Positions 1 through 12,579 of a DNA stretch of 64,000 nucleotides are shown piece by piece. Made by a program: the position numbers and the translations under genes. The stretch's first letter is position 1; each line of letters opens with the position of its first letter. The stretch is from Cavenderia fasciculata. Lineage: Eukaryota > Evosea > Eumycetozoa > Acytosteliales > Cavenderiaceae. The stretch covers positions 3,100,674-3,164,673 of the forward strand of contig NW_004457729.1 in assembly GCF_000203815.1 (NCBI RefSeq). Direction: 5' to 3'. Below the pieces are notes generated by a model. That model did not search any database. It was not told the origin of the DNA and was given only the letters and a program-made list of their open reading frames with translations.

Positions 1-48
1 CATCATTATTCATTTGGTACTAATAATCTTTTATTATTATTATTTTAG

Positions 49-895
49 GAATTTTCTTTAATTAATGAATTATGTCAATTTATTTTGGAGAAGGCTCATC
101 GTCCTCAATTGATCAAGGAAACATTATTGACATTACAAAAATTCCTTAGTTGGATTCCTCTTCATTACATTATTGAAAAGGATAAGGCCAAACCTTCATT
201 TTTAATTCAATTATTATTGCAAAAAGTATGTAAAACAAAATAGGTACAAGATTTATACAAGTTTAAACCTTTACTTATTAATCACTTGTAATTTTTTATA
301 GTTTTTCCCAGAACCAATGTTTAGAAATCTATCTTTGCGATGTTTGACTGAAATTGTTTCAATTTCATTACCCCAAGATTATCAAGGTATCTTTGTTCAT
401 ATTATCGATCAAGTATTGGCAAAAATATCATTGAAACCTGATATCTGTAAGTAATCAATATTTATATACACTATAGTAATGTTGAAATGAATGAATATTA
501 ACATTATTATTATTATTTTTCTTTTAGCAAAAATAGCAGAAGATTATGAAAATGGTGATCAAAATGAACAAGATTTCATTCAAGGTATTACACTATTTTT
601 AACATCGTTTTTCAAAAACAATTTAAAGTCGATGGAAGGTTCATTAAATATTCCATACCTAACTCTGGGTCATGAGATTCTAGTATCCATTTCACATGTC
701 GAGGATATTGAAATATTCAAGATTTGTTTGGACTATTGGAATACATTGGCTTCCAACTTGTACAGTGAACCAACTAGATTTGGTGCTCCCCTTCAAACTA
801 CTCCTCCACGTATCATGTTGTATAAATCAATTTTATCAAAAGGTAAAGTAATAATAGAAATAATAATTATTATTTATTTGTATATTCTAATATTT

Positions 896-926
<31 letters not shown>

Positions 927-3028
927 TTTAGTCCGAAATGTTCTTATTAGTCGTATGGCAAAACCAGAAGAAGTTATTATTGTAGAAGATGAAAACGGAA
1001 ATGTAATCAGAGAACAAACAAGGGACACTGATTCATTGACACTTTACGAGTTGATGAGAGAGACATTGGTGTTTTTGACCAACCTCGATCCCGACAACAC
1101 ACAAAGCATCATGCTCGAGAAATTGGATCGTTTGGTCAAGAACCAAGAGTGGTCGTTTAACAAGATCAACACGTTGTGTTGGGCCATTGGATCGATCAGT
1201 GGGTCACAGACCAAGGACCAGGAAAAGAGATTCTTGGTCAATGTCATTAGAGATTTGTTGGACTTGACGCAAGCCAAAAAGGGCAAGGACAACAAGGCAA
1301 TCATTGCCAGTGACATTATGTATATTGTCGGCCAGTACCCCCGTTTCCTCAAGGACCATTGGAAGTTCCTCAAGACTGTCGTCAAGAAACTCTTTGAGTT
1401 TATGCACGAGTCGCATCCAGGTGTTCAAGATATGGCCTGTGACACATTCCTCAAGATCAGCAAGGCCACCCGTCGTAGATTCGTTATCCAACAAGCCGAC
1501 GAGACCAATCCATTCATCAATGAAATTCTCGAGCAGCTTCCAACCATCATCTCGGATCTCGAACCTCATCAAATCCAAACCTTCTACGAAGCCGTTGGAT
1601 ACATGATCAGTAGTTCAACCGATGCTGAAAATCGTGAACGTTTTGTAATTCTATTTATGAGTCTCCCAAATCAAACTGTATGAAATAATAATAATAATAT
1701 TAATAATAATAATAATAGTTTTAAGAATATTTATATTTATTTATTTTTATATTTTTAGTGGCAACAAATAATGGGTAGAGCATCAGTTGGAGTTGAAAAT
1801 ATCGTAAATTTAGATGTTGTAAAGAGTTATGTAAACTTGTTAAAGACAAATCACAAGGCAGCCATTAGTTTGGGGCCATTTTATTTGATCCAAATCAAAC
1901 TTGTCTATCTTGACATGTTGAATGTATATAGAGCCTACAGTGACTATCTTACCAAGCATCCACAGGAACGATCGACACTCACCAAGAACCTAAAGACTGC
2001 CAAAAAGGAAACACTCAAGCTTCTGCAAACCTTTATCGAAAAGTCCGAAGACAAGAGTTTGATCTACAACAACTTTATCGGTCCACTTTTAGACGCTGTT
2101 CTTGGAGACTATCAAACCAATCTTCCAGAGACTCGTGAGCCAGAAGTCTTGTCATTGCTATCGACCATTGTCAACTCTCTCAAACAACTCATTCATCCAG
2201 ATATCCCCAAAATCCTTGAATCAGTCTTTGAATGCACCCTCAACATGATCACAACCAACTTTGAAGATTTCCCTGATCATCGTATTAACTTTTTCACTTT
2301 AATTCGTTCAGTCAACCAAAATGCTTTTCATGGTAAACAAGATAAAAAGAAACAAATGAATAATATAAAATATCATACTTACTATTTTTTTATTTATTTT
2401 AGTATTCCAATCATTATCAGCTCAACAATTTAAACTATTGGTTGATTGTATTGTTTGGGCATTTAAACATACTGAAAGAAATATTAGTGAAACTGGGTTG
2501 AATATCCTCAAAGAGTTGATGGAGAATATCAACAAACAAAAAGAGATATCCAATGTATTTTATCCAACCTACATTGCATCGCTCCTGACCGATGTGTTGT
2601 ACATTCTCACAGATTCATTCCACAAGAGTGGTTTCCCATTACAATGTGAAGTCATCAAGGTGATGTTTACAGTGGTCGATAGTGGATTAGTGTCAACTCT
2701 TATCTATGACCCAGCCACCAATCCAAACATTGCCAACAACACTGAATATCTCAAGGTTGTCATCACCAAGTATCTCTCTGCCACACCAAACGTATCACCA
2801 CATCAAATCGAATTGATGACACATCGTCTCTTTGGTTTGACAAATGCTAGTGTTGCCGACTTTAGATCGGCCGTAAGAGACTTCCTCATTACTCTAAAGG
2901 AATTCCAAGCCGATAATAATGAGCTTTACATTGAAGAAAGAAATGCCGAAAGAGAGGCTGCTCTCAATCGTGCCAAGGCTATCCCAGGCATGGTTAGACC
3001 AAATGAAAATGAAGAAATGGTTGATTAA
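49..3028 (+). CDS. xpo1: Exportin-1 (CRM1), 3' part, partial at left edge
   Basis: Nuclear export receptor that carries leucine-rich NES cargo with RanGTP through the nuclear pore. Six visible exons read as one frame: 49-225, 302-446, 528-842, 932-1677, 1759-2332 and 2403-3028, joined by introns of 75-90 nt with GTA-type donors and TAG acceptors. The protein is strongly CRM1-like throughout: the first exon has the [10 protein letters not shown] helix, and the exon at 932 has [15 protein letters not shown] and the long HEAT-repeat block ending at NQTWQQIMG. The C-terminus is acidic (NENEEMVD), as in other CRM1 proteins. The N-terminal importin-beta-like and first HEAT repeats lie left of the window. 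Identification is very secure from family knowledge; exon borders are inferred from splice motifs. Confidence 0.95.
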
Positions 3029-3861
3029 AATCAAAAAAAACAATAAGTAATTAATTTAATTAATTAATTAATCATTTACATGAATGAATAAGAAGAAGAG
3101 AAAGAAGAAGAAGAAACGACGAAATATAATAATAATAATACACCATACCAATTCTAAAGAAAAGATAGTATCATCATCATCAATCATCAATAACAACATA
3201 ATATTTAAAATATCATCAACTCACACATACACATTTTAGAAATAAATTGAACAACCATACACAAAACAAACAATTAATTACTATAATAAGATATGTTGTA
3301 TGAATTGATCTTTTGAAGAGAAGAATAAAGTCTGTTCGTCATATCTTGAATTTATTGAGGCCAATAGTTAACTTAATTGATGGAGGTACCTCTCTCGGTA
3401 ATAGGTACCTTCATGCAAAGGTAACGCCGTTTTATTAATGGCGATGTTGTCCCTCCCAATCTATTCAGTTAATCCCTGATGCTGAGATTTTTGAACTCAC
3501 ACAACAATGTCTCTGATGTTGGTGGCTGTGGTTGTGTTTGATGAAAACTGGTTTTTAATCATTAATTTTGTTGCTAAAGTCATAGGAGACCCCTCTACCT
3601 TAGCTTATTATTATTATTATTGTTCTTCGTTTTATGTAAATAATTATCTATATTTGTAATATTACGTTTCTTTCATCATATATTTGTACATAACAAGCAA
3701 GATTTAGAAAGCCTTTAAAGATCAGAATCATAAACAAGCAAAAACAAGATCATCTGATACAACATACATCAATCAATCACAATATTGTGCTCAACATACA
3801 TCTATCAATCAATCCAACATACATCATATAGATACACAACACACACACACACATACATAGA
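3029..3861. other. Intergenic region with a structured, less AT-rich segment
   Basis: Between exportin-1 and the CH/ankyrin gene. Most is A/T-rich with GAA and ATC runs. About 3290-3610 is more balanced in composition and holds two inverted repeats: the 8-mer AGGTACCT at 3384-3391 and 3403-3410, and CGCC/GGCG at 3425-3428 and 3440-3443. No long frame on either strand and no recognised RNA family. The last 150 bases are CA-rich, as in many 5' leaders here. Confidence 0.5.
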
Positions 3862-4695
3862 ATGAGCAGACCAATTAGACCAAGTGGTGGGAAGAAGATC
3901 TCATCGGGGTCGGTAACGATTACCATGTCAGATTTCCAAACCTATGAGATGCAGCTTAGACAGATGGAATGCAAGAAATGGATAGAACTTGTCATTCAAG
4001 AGGAATTAGATTCCGATCTACACACTGCACTCCGTGATGGAGTGGTGTTGTGTAAATTGGCAAACACTATATTCCCTGGAATCATCCCACGTTACAATAA
4101 GAGTAATAGTGTAACATTTAAATTAATAGAAAATATAAATTCGTAAGTGTATAGTAAATGTTGACAATGATGCATCATCATTGATTGATTAATTGGTTTC
4201 TAACAACAATCTTTATTTATATTTGTCTATTTATATTTATTTAAATTTATTTAGATTTATTGGAGTAGTAAAGAAATTAGGTATAAATGATCATCAAATC
4301 TTTATAGCAACGGATCTATGTGAAAATAAGAACTTTCAAAAGGTTGTTGGTACATTAAATACAATGGCTGCGATGATATGCTCGAGAGGGTTCCCAATCA
4401 AATGGCCAACCGTCGAAGATTTGGATACCCCTTCGTCGGTCACCTCTTCGCCATCGGTCAAGGGTGCCAATGAGGAAGTGCCATTACCAGTCATTCAATG
4501 GGACAATGCTTTTATCAAATCTGCTGCTGGAAAGCCATCTCCATCCTCTAATCCAAACTCTCCAGGTCCCAGATCGTCCGTTTATGCTACCAAACTAGGC
4601 GGAATCAGCAGTAGCAGCATATTTAGTAATGGAGGTAGTAGTGGAAGCATCTCTTCTACCGTCTCTTCCTCACCTGTACAGTCAAAACCACCACA

Positions 4696-4726
<31 letters not shown>

Positions 4727-6322
4727 CCATCTATTAATAACGGCGCCAATACCAACAACAACTTTAGCATTTCTCAACCAACCACATCTTCACCTATTTA
4801 TTCATCGGCTACACCAACTCCAACCAAAACACCATCCAATGCAACTACTCCATCCTCATCAAACAACCTCCAACAACAAATGCAACAATTGTCACTGGCT
4901 GACCAAAAGATACATCAATACGAACAGCTATCCAAAGAATCAAAGCAGGCTTTGACTCCACTACACTTTGCATCAAAGGACGGTGATTTGGATTCCTCAC
5001 AAAAGCTGTTGGAAAAGCGACCAGATACTATTGGCGAGACGTCTATGCATGGTCGTACACCATTGCACGAGGCTGCCTCGGCTGGCCAAGCAGCAGCTGT
5101 TGTTTGGTTGATTGACCACGGAGCAAAGGTTGATGAAGCTGACATGGACGGAAACACACCTCTACATTTGGCACTATTAAACGGCGACATTACCACTATT
5201 GAAAAGCTGGTAAAGTATGGAAAGTGCGATGTCAATGCAATCAACAAGGACTCGTCCACACCAATCATGATGGTCCCGTTGAATGGCGGCGAAAAGATTG
5301 TAGATTTGTTGTTGGAGCACGGCGCCGATGTAAAATCATCCAACAAAAAGGGTAACACAGCACTCCATTATGCGACATTGCGTGGCCAACGAAAGGTGGT
5401 CGAGAAGCTGCTTGAAGCGGGAAGCGATGCCAATGCTGCTAATGCAGAGGGTGCGACATCTCTTCACGTAGCTGCTGAAGAGAACTTCCCCACCATTATA
5501 GAGTCGTTGACGCAAAGCGGAGCACGTGTCGACCACCAACGTGCAGATGGATGGACTCCGCTCTACACAGCGTCGTACAAGGGTAACCTCGAGACGGCCG
5601 ACTCGCTCATCCTGATGGGTGCCAGTGTCAACGAGACTAATCTCGACGGATGGACACCTCTGCATGCAGCTTGTGCCGAGGGTCACTTTGGTATGGCCGT
5701 GTCACTCCTCGACAAGTACGCCGCCAACGTCAACGCACAAGACGCACAGGGCACCACCCCACTCTACCACGCCTGCTCGAGTGGCCGAGAAGACCTTGTC
5801 ACGCTGCTCCTCGACCGCGGTGCCAACCCCGAGCTGAGCCGTCCCGGTGGTTGGAAGCCCATCCACATTGCATGCTACAATGAGAATGACTCGGTCACTC
5901 GTCTGCTCGTCGGACGCAATGTCAATTTGGACTGTACAAACTCTGAAATCAAGGGTTACGCTCCCATCCACATCCTCATCTCGACCGAAGAGCCACGTCT
6001 CGAGATTATTGAACTCTTGCTCAAGAGTCAAATAGACATTAACCAAAAGAATGTCAATGGTAGCACACCCCTCCATTTGGCAGTCTTTTGGAACCACTTC
6101 CAGGTTCTAGAGTTACTCCTCAAATACAACGCATCACTCACTGAAAAGAATAACAAAGGACGTACACCTCTATCACTAGCTTGTCACTATGGAAATGAAA
6201 CCGTGGCAAGATACTTGGCTGAACGTATGGAAGTGGACCCAAAGAAACTCAAAATCAAAAACTATAAACAAAAGATTCTTGATATGGAAACTCCTCAATC
6301 TCCTCCACCCCCTACTCAATAA
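3862..6322 (+). CDS. Calponin-homology domain plus ankyrin-repeat protein
   Basis: Two exons, 3862-4142 and 4255-6322, give 782 aa. Residues about 30-150 form a single calponin-homology domain (RDGVVLCKLANTIFPG and the NINSFIGVVKKLG helix, the latter formed across the intron), a fold that typically binds F-actin or signalling partners. Residues about 150-320 are Ser/Thr/Pro/Asn-rich and disordered. From about 326 to 755 there are about 13 ankyrin repeats with clear TPLHxA cores. The C-terminus ends in a Pro-rich tail. Start chosen at the ATG in a CA-rich leader context. One CH domain followed by ankyrins suggests a cytoskeletal adaptor; the exact partner cannot be read from sequence. Confidence 0.9.
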
Positions 6323-6632
6323 TCAATTTAATCAAAATAATCTATTAATCAATAATCAATAATGAACAACAACAACAATGCGGCAACTTTGGGACAACAC
6401 AAAAAGTTTGGTCTTTTTTATAACAACTCTTTGAGATAATTATTTCCAATCCTACTAAAAGTAATAACTAAAATAAAATTAACCTTATTAACACATGATA
6501 ATTAATTAATACTTTTGAAAAAAATATACATCCAACAAATGATGGAAAAAAAAAGAAAAGGGAATTGTGTGTTTTAAATTTATTTTTTGAGAAAGAGGAG
6601 GAGAGGAATTGTTTTACTTTTTCCCATATATC
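6323..6632. other. Convergent intergenic spacer
   Basis: Lies between the 3' ends of the CH/ankyrin gene and the AMSH-like gene. A/T-rich, with AATAAA-like strings suited to 3'-end processing on both strands. No gene seen. Confidence 0.5.
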
Positions 6633-8977
6633 TTATTTCGGTGGTGCTAATTTAGTGTTTCTAAAATCTACAACCTTGCAATTCTTTTTACCCCAAACAA
6701 TATCGACGTGGTCAACCTTTGTATAGATTGGAACACCTCCAACGGGTGGATGTGGGTGAAAGGATTTTAATTTACATTTCTTTACTGTATCCATACCAGG
6801 TGGATCAGTCAATCTAAAAATTCCAAAGCTTTGAAAAAAGAAAAATGATTGTTAATATTTAAAATATTTTTTTTGATTCCTTTTACACAAACATACTTTG
6901 GATTTGCCATTGGACTAATAACAACAGCAATGGCTTCTTGTAATAAAAATTGATAGGAACAATGAGTGTGAACATCAACAGCCGATAAGAAACAGTCTTG
7001 AGTTGGATGAGTATGAATCCATCCTAGTGTTAATAAATCATTTTCCAATTGATACTCGAATAATTCTTGTTCTTCAATAGTATTACATGTATCAGTGGTA
7101 CCTTCTTGTTTTGGAATAATTAATGTTGTTACACTGAATACTTCATTACTCTAAATAAACAAATATATTAGACATCTCTAGTGATTTAAATTATCACACT
7201 ATATAATATAATTTACATACCAATGTACCAGATAAAATACCACAAGTTTCAATATGTCTTCTTGTATTGTTATCAGCCATTTTCATAAAATCACCAAATA
7301 TTTCACCACAAATAACGATTCGTCTAAGTTTACTATACTTTTTAGATGCTTCTGGAGAATCTAAATTGGTCTTTAACTTGGCAACCGCAGTTGTTGCTGG
7401 TGATGCAAGTTGATTTTGATTTGTCGTTGTAGTAGTAGAAGGTAGGGTGGCTGTTGCCGAGTTTGTTGCACGATTGGCAGCATTTTGTACTTGGTTTTGT
7501 TGTGCCACTGATAAAAATGATTGTTGTCCTTTTCCAGAAGGTGGAGCAGTATATATTCCATTAGCAAGTACTGGTGGTGACATGATTGTAGCCGGTAATC
7601 TATTATTATTATTAATATTGTATTGTGGTGATTTTGTTGCATAATTTGGAACTTGATAATGAACGTTTTGTTGTATTGGGTAATATTGTGGTGGAGGTTG
7701 TTGTTGTTGTTGTTGATTTGAATATACATTATTATTATTATTGCTATTGTTTACATGGTTATTATATTGAGGTTGTTGTTGTTGTTGATGATATTGTGGT
7801 GGTGGAGGTTGTTGTTTTGGTATTTCGGAAATAGTTATATTATCAATTGAGGGATATCCAAATTTATGATTTGGATCAATTCTAATCTCTTCTTGTTGTT
7901 TGGGTGTTGAGACTGCTACTGTATTTGTTGGAGAATATACTGGTGGTGTGGATACATGTGGAGCTGATGGTGCGGGTAATGGAGGTGGTGCAAATGAGGG
8001 ATCGACCAAAAATGATGAGGAATCTTGTGGTTGTGAAGTAGTGTCGTATGTCTTGTTTGACTTTGATTCCAAAAATGAGAAATCATCATTATTTAATGAT
8101 ATTACTGGTTGTGTAGCAGCATCAACATTTTCAACAGTTACATTACTACTAGAATAAACAAATGAATTGTCATTTTCATTTTGAACCAAAGCAGCTTGTT
8201 GTTGCTGTTTTTGTTGCTCTTGTTGTTGTTCTAGTTGTTCCAATTCTCTTGCTCTTTTTTCTTCCATTTTAGCTTCTTGTCTCAAGAGAGCAGCTTGTTG
8301 TTCGAATCTAGATTGTCTCATTTTCTTTTCAATGTCCATCTTTTTCATAATGAATTCTCTTTCTTCGAGGTTGTCATCCTCTAATTTCTTTCGTTCACGT
8401 TCCAAACGTCTTTGATCCAATTCATCTTGCTTTTCCTGTTGAACAGCTCTATCGTGCTCTTTCTTATCTTCAAGTAGTTTGGCTTTTCTTTCTTGGTCCT
8501 CTCTTTCCTTTTGTTTTCTTTGCATCTCCTTTGCCACCCTTTCATCACTTGTCTGTATGTATCTTTGAACAAGTCTCTCTTTCATATTCTCCAATTCATC
8601 AATCTTTGAAGCAGCCTCTCTTTTCAAAGCATCCCGAGATTTCATAAACTTTGGGTCATTATATTCAGGATGTTTAGGTAATTTCTCCAATGTTAATCTA
8701 TTATTGTTGAAAATGTAATTGTTTAGTATGGCCGTGCCCGTACAAATTGACTCTCTCTCTCTTTGTCCAATATTTATACATACACACAAAATCTTAACAA
8801 GTAAACATAAGCCTTCTCCATATCACCTTCGGACTTGTAGGTAGATGATATTCGAGTCAGATTGTTTAGAGTCTGCAGATAATGAAAGAATTTGTATGCT
8901 TTATCAACTTCTACATTCTGTACATGCTCTGACACAAGCTTTTCAATACTGCTTGCTAAATATATTGGTTGTTCCAT
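6633..8977 (-). CDS. AMSH-like JAMM deubiquitinase (STAMBP family)
   Basis: Zinc metalloprotease that removes K63-linked ubiquitin from endosomal cargo with the ESCRT machinery. Four exons on the minus strand, 8977-8784, 8697-7221, 7150-6897 and 6828-6633, give 706 aa. The N-terminus (about 1-110) has the helical USP8/AMSH dimerisation type, with [17 protein letters not shown] across the first intron. A charged coiled coil follows (about 110-230), then a long Gln/Asn/Pro linker. The MPN+ domain occupies the last 190 residues. Its JAMM metal site [14 protein letters not shown] is intact (H603, H605, S613, D616), followed by the AMSH-specific second HTH. The end [10 protein letters not shown]...CKLKSFHPH is typical of AMSH. 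The first donor was chosen as GTATGT because it alone keeps the frame. Confidence 0.92.
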
Positions 8978-9737
8978 TCTTTTTCACCTTTCTCTTTCTT
9001 CTTTCCTCTTCTACTTTTAACAACACAATTGTTGTTTTCCTATCTGTATTGCAATACTACTACTACTACTGCTATTCTTTATATAAATACAGATGTTTAT
9101 AGTGTCTTATAGTATAGTATAGTATAAATAATAATAAAACTATTCTATAATAGGGTTAGGGTTAAATGAATTGTGTAGTTTATCTTTGCGGAACTCGACC
9201 AATTTAAATTAAATTAAAAAAATTCAACTTTCTTTGATAAAGAGGATAATAGGGAAAGAAATAATTATAATTATAATTTATCTCTACATTTAGAAATAAA
9301 TAATATATTATAACAAAGAGTGTTATTTTTGTTTTTGAAGATCAAGAGAGAAAGACATTGACAATAATAATACAAAATAAATAGTGAGGGTCATAAGGAA
9401 TTCCTTTGTTTTTCAGGAAACTCCTCCATCTTTTGTTTCAGTCACATTCGATAGGAAATGATTTGATTAGATAATTAGTTTAATTTAAACAACATACATG
9501 ATGATGATGGTTGATAACTTTTATTATTATTAAAATTGATGATTTTAAAAGTTAACTTATAACTAGCTAGTCTTGTAATGTTGTTGATGTTGTCATATGG
9601 TTGATGATTTGATTTACAAGTTTGTTTGAATTGGTGATAGGTTTAAAACCAATTCCTATTTGTTATTATTATTATTCGATTGTTGGATATTGATGATGAT
9701 GATGGATGATAAATATAAGATATATTTGTTGATTAGA
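8978..9737. other. Intergenic region with a telomere-like 14-mer
   Basis: Upstream of the AMSH-like gene and downstream of the 174-aa gene, both read leftwards. Contains a TAGGGTTAGGGTTA motif at 9151-9164 and A/T-rich DNA. No convincing gene. Confidence 0.5.
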
Positions 9738-10538
9738 TTAATACAAATTATCAACCTTCTTTGGAATATGGTCACCAGTATCGACATGGTATTCTTCGTA
9801 TCTAAACAAGTATCTGTCCTTTGGGAGACAAGCATCTTCCAATTGAGACTTGTGTTTCTTGTAGTTGTTGAGGTTACGAAGATCGAAACCTTCGGTGGCG
9901 TTTAATTGACGAACGTATTCCTTTGGGTTGGCAATACGTGGTTGAGTGACTTGGTATGGTTCCTTTTCATAGTATTCCTTTGCCTTTTGATGACCAGCTT
10001 CCTCTGCTTCAGTGTCCCAAAAGAGTGGACTTGGACGCATGTATTGAACTTCTCCTCTCTTTTTCAAGTATTTGTAAATCTTTGCCAATGGTCTAGACTT
10101 GATAAAAACCTTGTTTGAAACATCTGGTGGTGTTTGTGAACTATACATTCATATGAAACATATATTGTCATTCGTTAGTATCTACATATGTATATATATA
10201 TATATCTTCTTTCTTCTTTTCGAAAACAACAACAACATGATGATACATATCATCTCATCTTTGTACAACTGTCCTGTCTGTTTCTACTATCTTGTTTCTA
10301 CTTTGCTTGTACAGAGTAGTTATAGTTGTACTTGATGAATGATCATGTTGCTACTGTCCTTATATATCTAACTATCTATCTATCAATCTATCTAACTATC
10401 TATATCTTTGACCTACCCTGGAGCTGGATAACGGAAAGTTTGAGCGTCAAAGAAACCGTTTTCACCAACAACGAATCTACCAGACTTTAGTGACTTTGGA
10501 ATGTATGGGGCAACAAATCTTTGAAAGATGGTAGCCAT
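9738..10538 (-). CDS. Unrecognised conserved-looking 174-aa protein
   Basis: Two exons, 10538-10417 and 10140-9738, joined by a 276-nt intron that is long for this window (GGGTAGGT donor, TATAG acceptor). The product begins MATIFQRFVAPYIPKSLK, a short amphipathic, basic, acid-poor start that would suit a mitochondrial presequence. It is then rich in Lys, Tyr and Pro, with no transmembrane segment and one cysteine (in LEDACLPKDRY). Coding bias is good and low-complexity runs are absent, unlike fast-evolving proteins here, so a conserved housekeeping role such as a small mitochondrial complex subunit is possible. I do not recognise the family and assign no function. Confidence 0.7.
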
Positions 10539-10735
10539 TTTATGATCTATTAACAATATCTGATTCTATGTCTCTATCTGTATTCAAAAATGACAAACCG
10601 AATGCACCAAAGGAGATCACCAAAAAGAAATTCAAAAAAATTAAAATTAATTCAATTTTCTATGGCACTATGACCAAAAGAGTAAAGAATGTTGTTTATT
10701 AATCTGTTTACAAAACTCTTAACGCTCCTATACAA

Positions 10736-11610
10736 ATGGATCAACAACAATTAAGAAGAATTCAAGCTATCTCTAGTCACCTCAGTATGTAAAAAGAGAG
10801 AGTGAGAGAGAGACAAAAAGAGAGTAAATGAGAATGATCATTGGTCAATTAACTAATCAAATCAACTCTTCTATCTCTACCTATCTACATTGAATTAAAC
10901 AGCTGCCAATAGTGAATTAGAAGCATGCCCAACATCAGCTACATCACTCCCAGAATTAGCGATTAGAGCACAAACACAAAGAAATGCACTCAACACCAAG
11001 ACACTCAAAGGTTTAGAGGAATTAAAGACTCTTATTGGAAAGGATATTGGTATTAGTGATTACTTGAAGATTACTCAAGACAGAGTCAATGATTTTGCTG
11101 CTGCCACTGGTATGTTTGGTTAAACTTAGCTTTTATTTTATTTTTGGAATGAATATTCATTGATTATTATTATTATTATTATTGTATTTTAGGTGATTTC
11201 CAATGGATTCATGTTGACCCAGAAAGAGCCAAAGAAGAATCTCCATTTGGAGGGTAAGTTTATAGACATGTCATGATGACAATAATAATAATAATAATAT
11301 AATTAACATTTCCATTTCCATTTATAGTCCAATTGCACATGGATTTTTAACATTATCATTGGCACCAATGTTTGCTGAAGAGATTATGCCAAATGTTGAA
11401 GGTGTCAAATATGGAGTAAACATGGGATTCAACAAGGTTAGATTCCTTTCACCAGTTCCAATCGGTGCCAAGGTTAGATGTAAATTCACTCTTCAAGATC
11501 TCCAAGAGGTCACTGGTGGTGCTCAAGCTGTCATCAAATTAACATTCGAAGTAGAGGACAGTCAAAAGCCAGCTGCTATTTGTGAATGGTTGATTCGTTA
11601 TTATGTTTAA
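10736..11610 (+). CDS. MaoC-like hot-dog dehydratase/hydratase
   Basis: Four exons, 10736-10784, 10903-11109, 11193-11253 and 11328-11610, give 199 aa; every junction closes in frame. The MaoC signature is clear from about residue 60: VNDFAAATGDFQWIHVDPERA, then FGGPIAHGFLTLSLAP, the two halves of the hydratase active site (D..H motif). This family includes (R)-specific enoyl-CoA hydratases of fatty-acid oxidation and polyketide metabolism. The C-terminus ends in IRYYV without a PTS1 tripeptide. A 60-residue N-terminal extension of unknown role precedes the hot-dog fold. Substrate cannot be told from sequence. The gene starts about 200 bp from the divergent 174-aa gene, so they may share a promoter. 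Confidence 0.88.
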
Positions 11611-11879
11611 TGCGATTTGAACCTAATTAATAATAAATTTGTATAATTCATTTTCGAAAATAGCGTGCAAACTGCAATCACAACCATCTCTTTATTCTAT
11701 TTATTTGTGTTTCAATCACAATTGACAAGAACAGGATAGTACACGACAACAAGTTTACATCAAAAAAGTCAGCAACAAGTTACAAGTACAATCAATATTC
11801 AACTACATCACAACGTTGGTTACTCTGTGCTGAGTAAATAGACATCAAGATTTAAGTTCGAATGTATCATATTTGATTT

Positions 11880-12575
11880 CAGTTGTAATCAGTTTGATAG
11901 CAATATGTTGAAAGATATTTCTATTAGCGATCTTTTCACCTTCTTCCTTATTATTCTCCAATTGAAAGTGGTTTATTATCATTTAATAGGTTGTCAGGTA
12001 ACTATTAAAACAAATCACAACGAGTGAACGCAAGAATAAGGTATGTACCTGATGTTTGACTTGCACGGAATCAAAAAGCAACAATATATTCTTTATCGAT
12101 CTATATTACATGTATGCTAATACTGTATGATTTTTGGATGTCCTTGAACAAACAGAAATTCCATATGGAGTAGATCGTTGAAGATGATCATCTAAAGTAT
12201 AATACCTACTATTAATTCTTCTATACCCACTTTATCAAAGATAGATCACTTTACTGAGTTCAATGATTATAGAGAACCTGTTATCAATATATCTAGATCA
12301 ATCATTTACCTACCTAAAAATATTGCCGGTAGTACAGGTATCACACAGTACACGATTTGAAAGTTCTTTCAAAGACTATCTTTAGTCCAAGATCCGTCAT
12401 TGAATCTAAAAAGATGGAAACAATCGACCATTCAGTCTATGGTATCTTACCCGAGTCAACCATTGTTTATTGGGCTGATCCTCATTATGATACCATAGAC
12501 TGGATGGAGATGTTGACCTTTGGTTACCTTTTTTTAATCAATGTACGTAGGGATATATTTATTAATTATATTTAA
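11880..12575 (+). pseudogene. Decayed coding fragments, possibly F-box/FNIP-type
   Basis: Three short stretches on the plus strand read like protein but are broken up by stops and a frame change: about 11906-12026 (starting MLKDISISDLFTFFLIILQ), about 12193-12360 (SKIDHFTEFNDYREPVIN then SRSIIYLPKNIAGSTG), and about 12357-12575 (VYGILPESTIVYWADPHYD then LTFGYLF). The order of a hydrophobic F-box-like start, a charged middle and an ILPES...LTFG element recalls the large dictyostelid F-box/FNIP-repeat family, but the match is only a memory of style. It is best read as a relic. It could instead be chance open frames. Confidence 0.3.
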
Positions 12576-12579
12576 TAGA

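Noticed and set aside
1044-1606. Frames on both strands inside the exportin exon
   Set aside because: Shadow frames of a GC-biased exon; exportin-1 homology runs without a break in the main frame.
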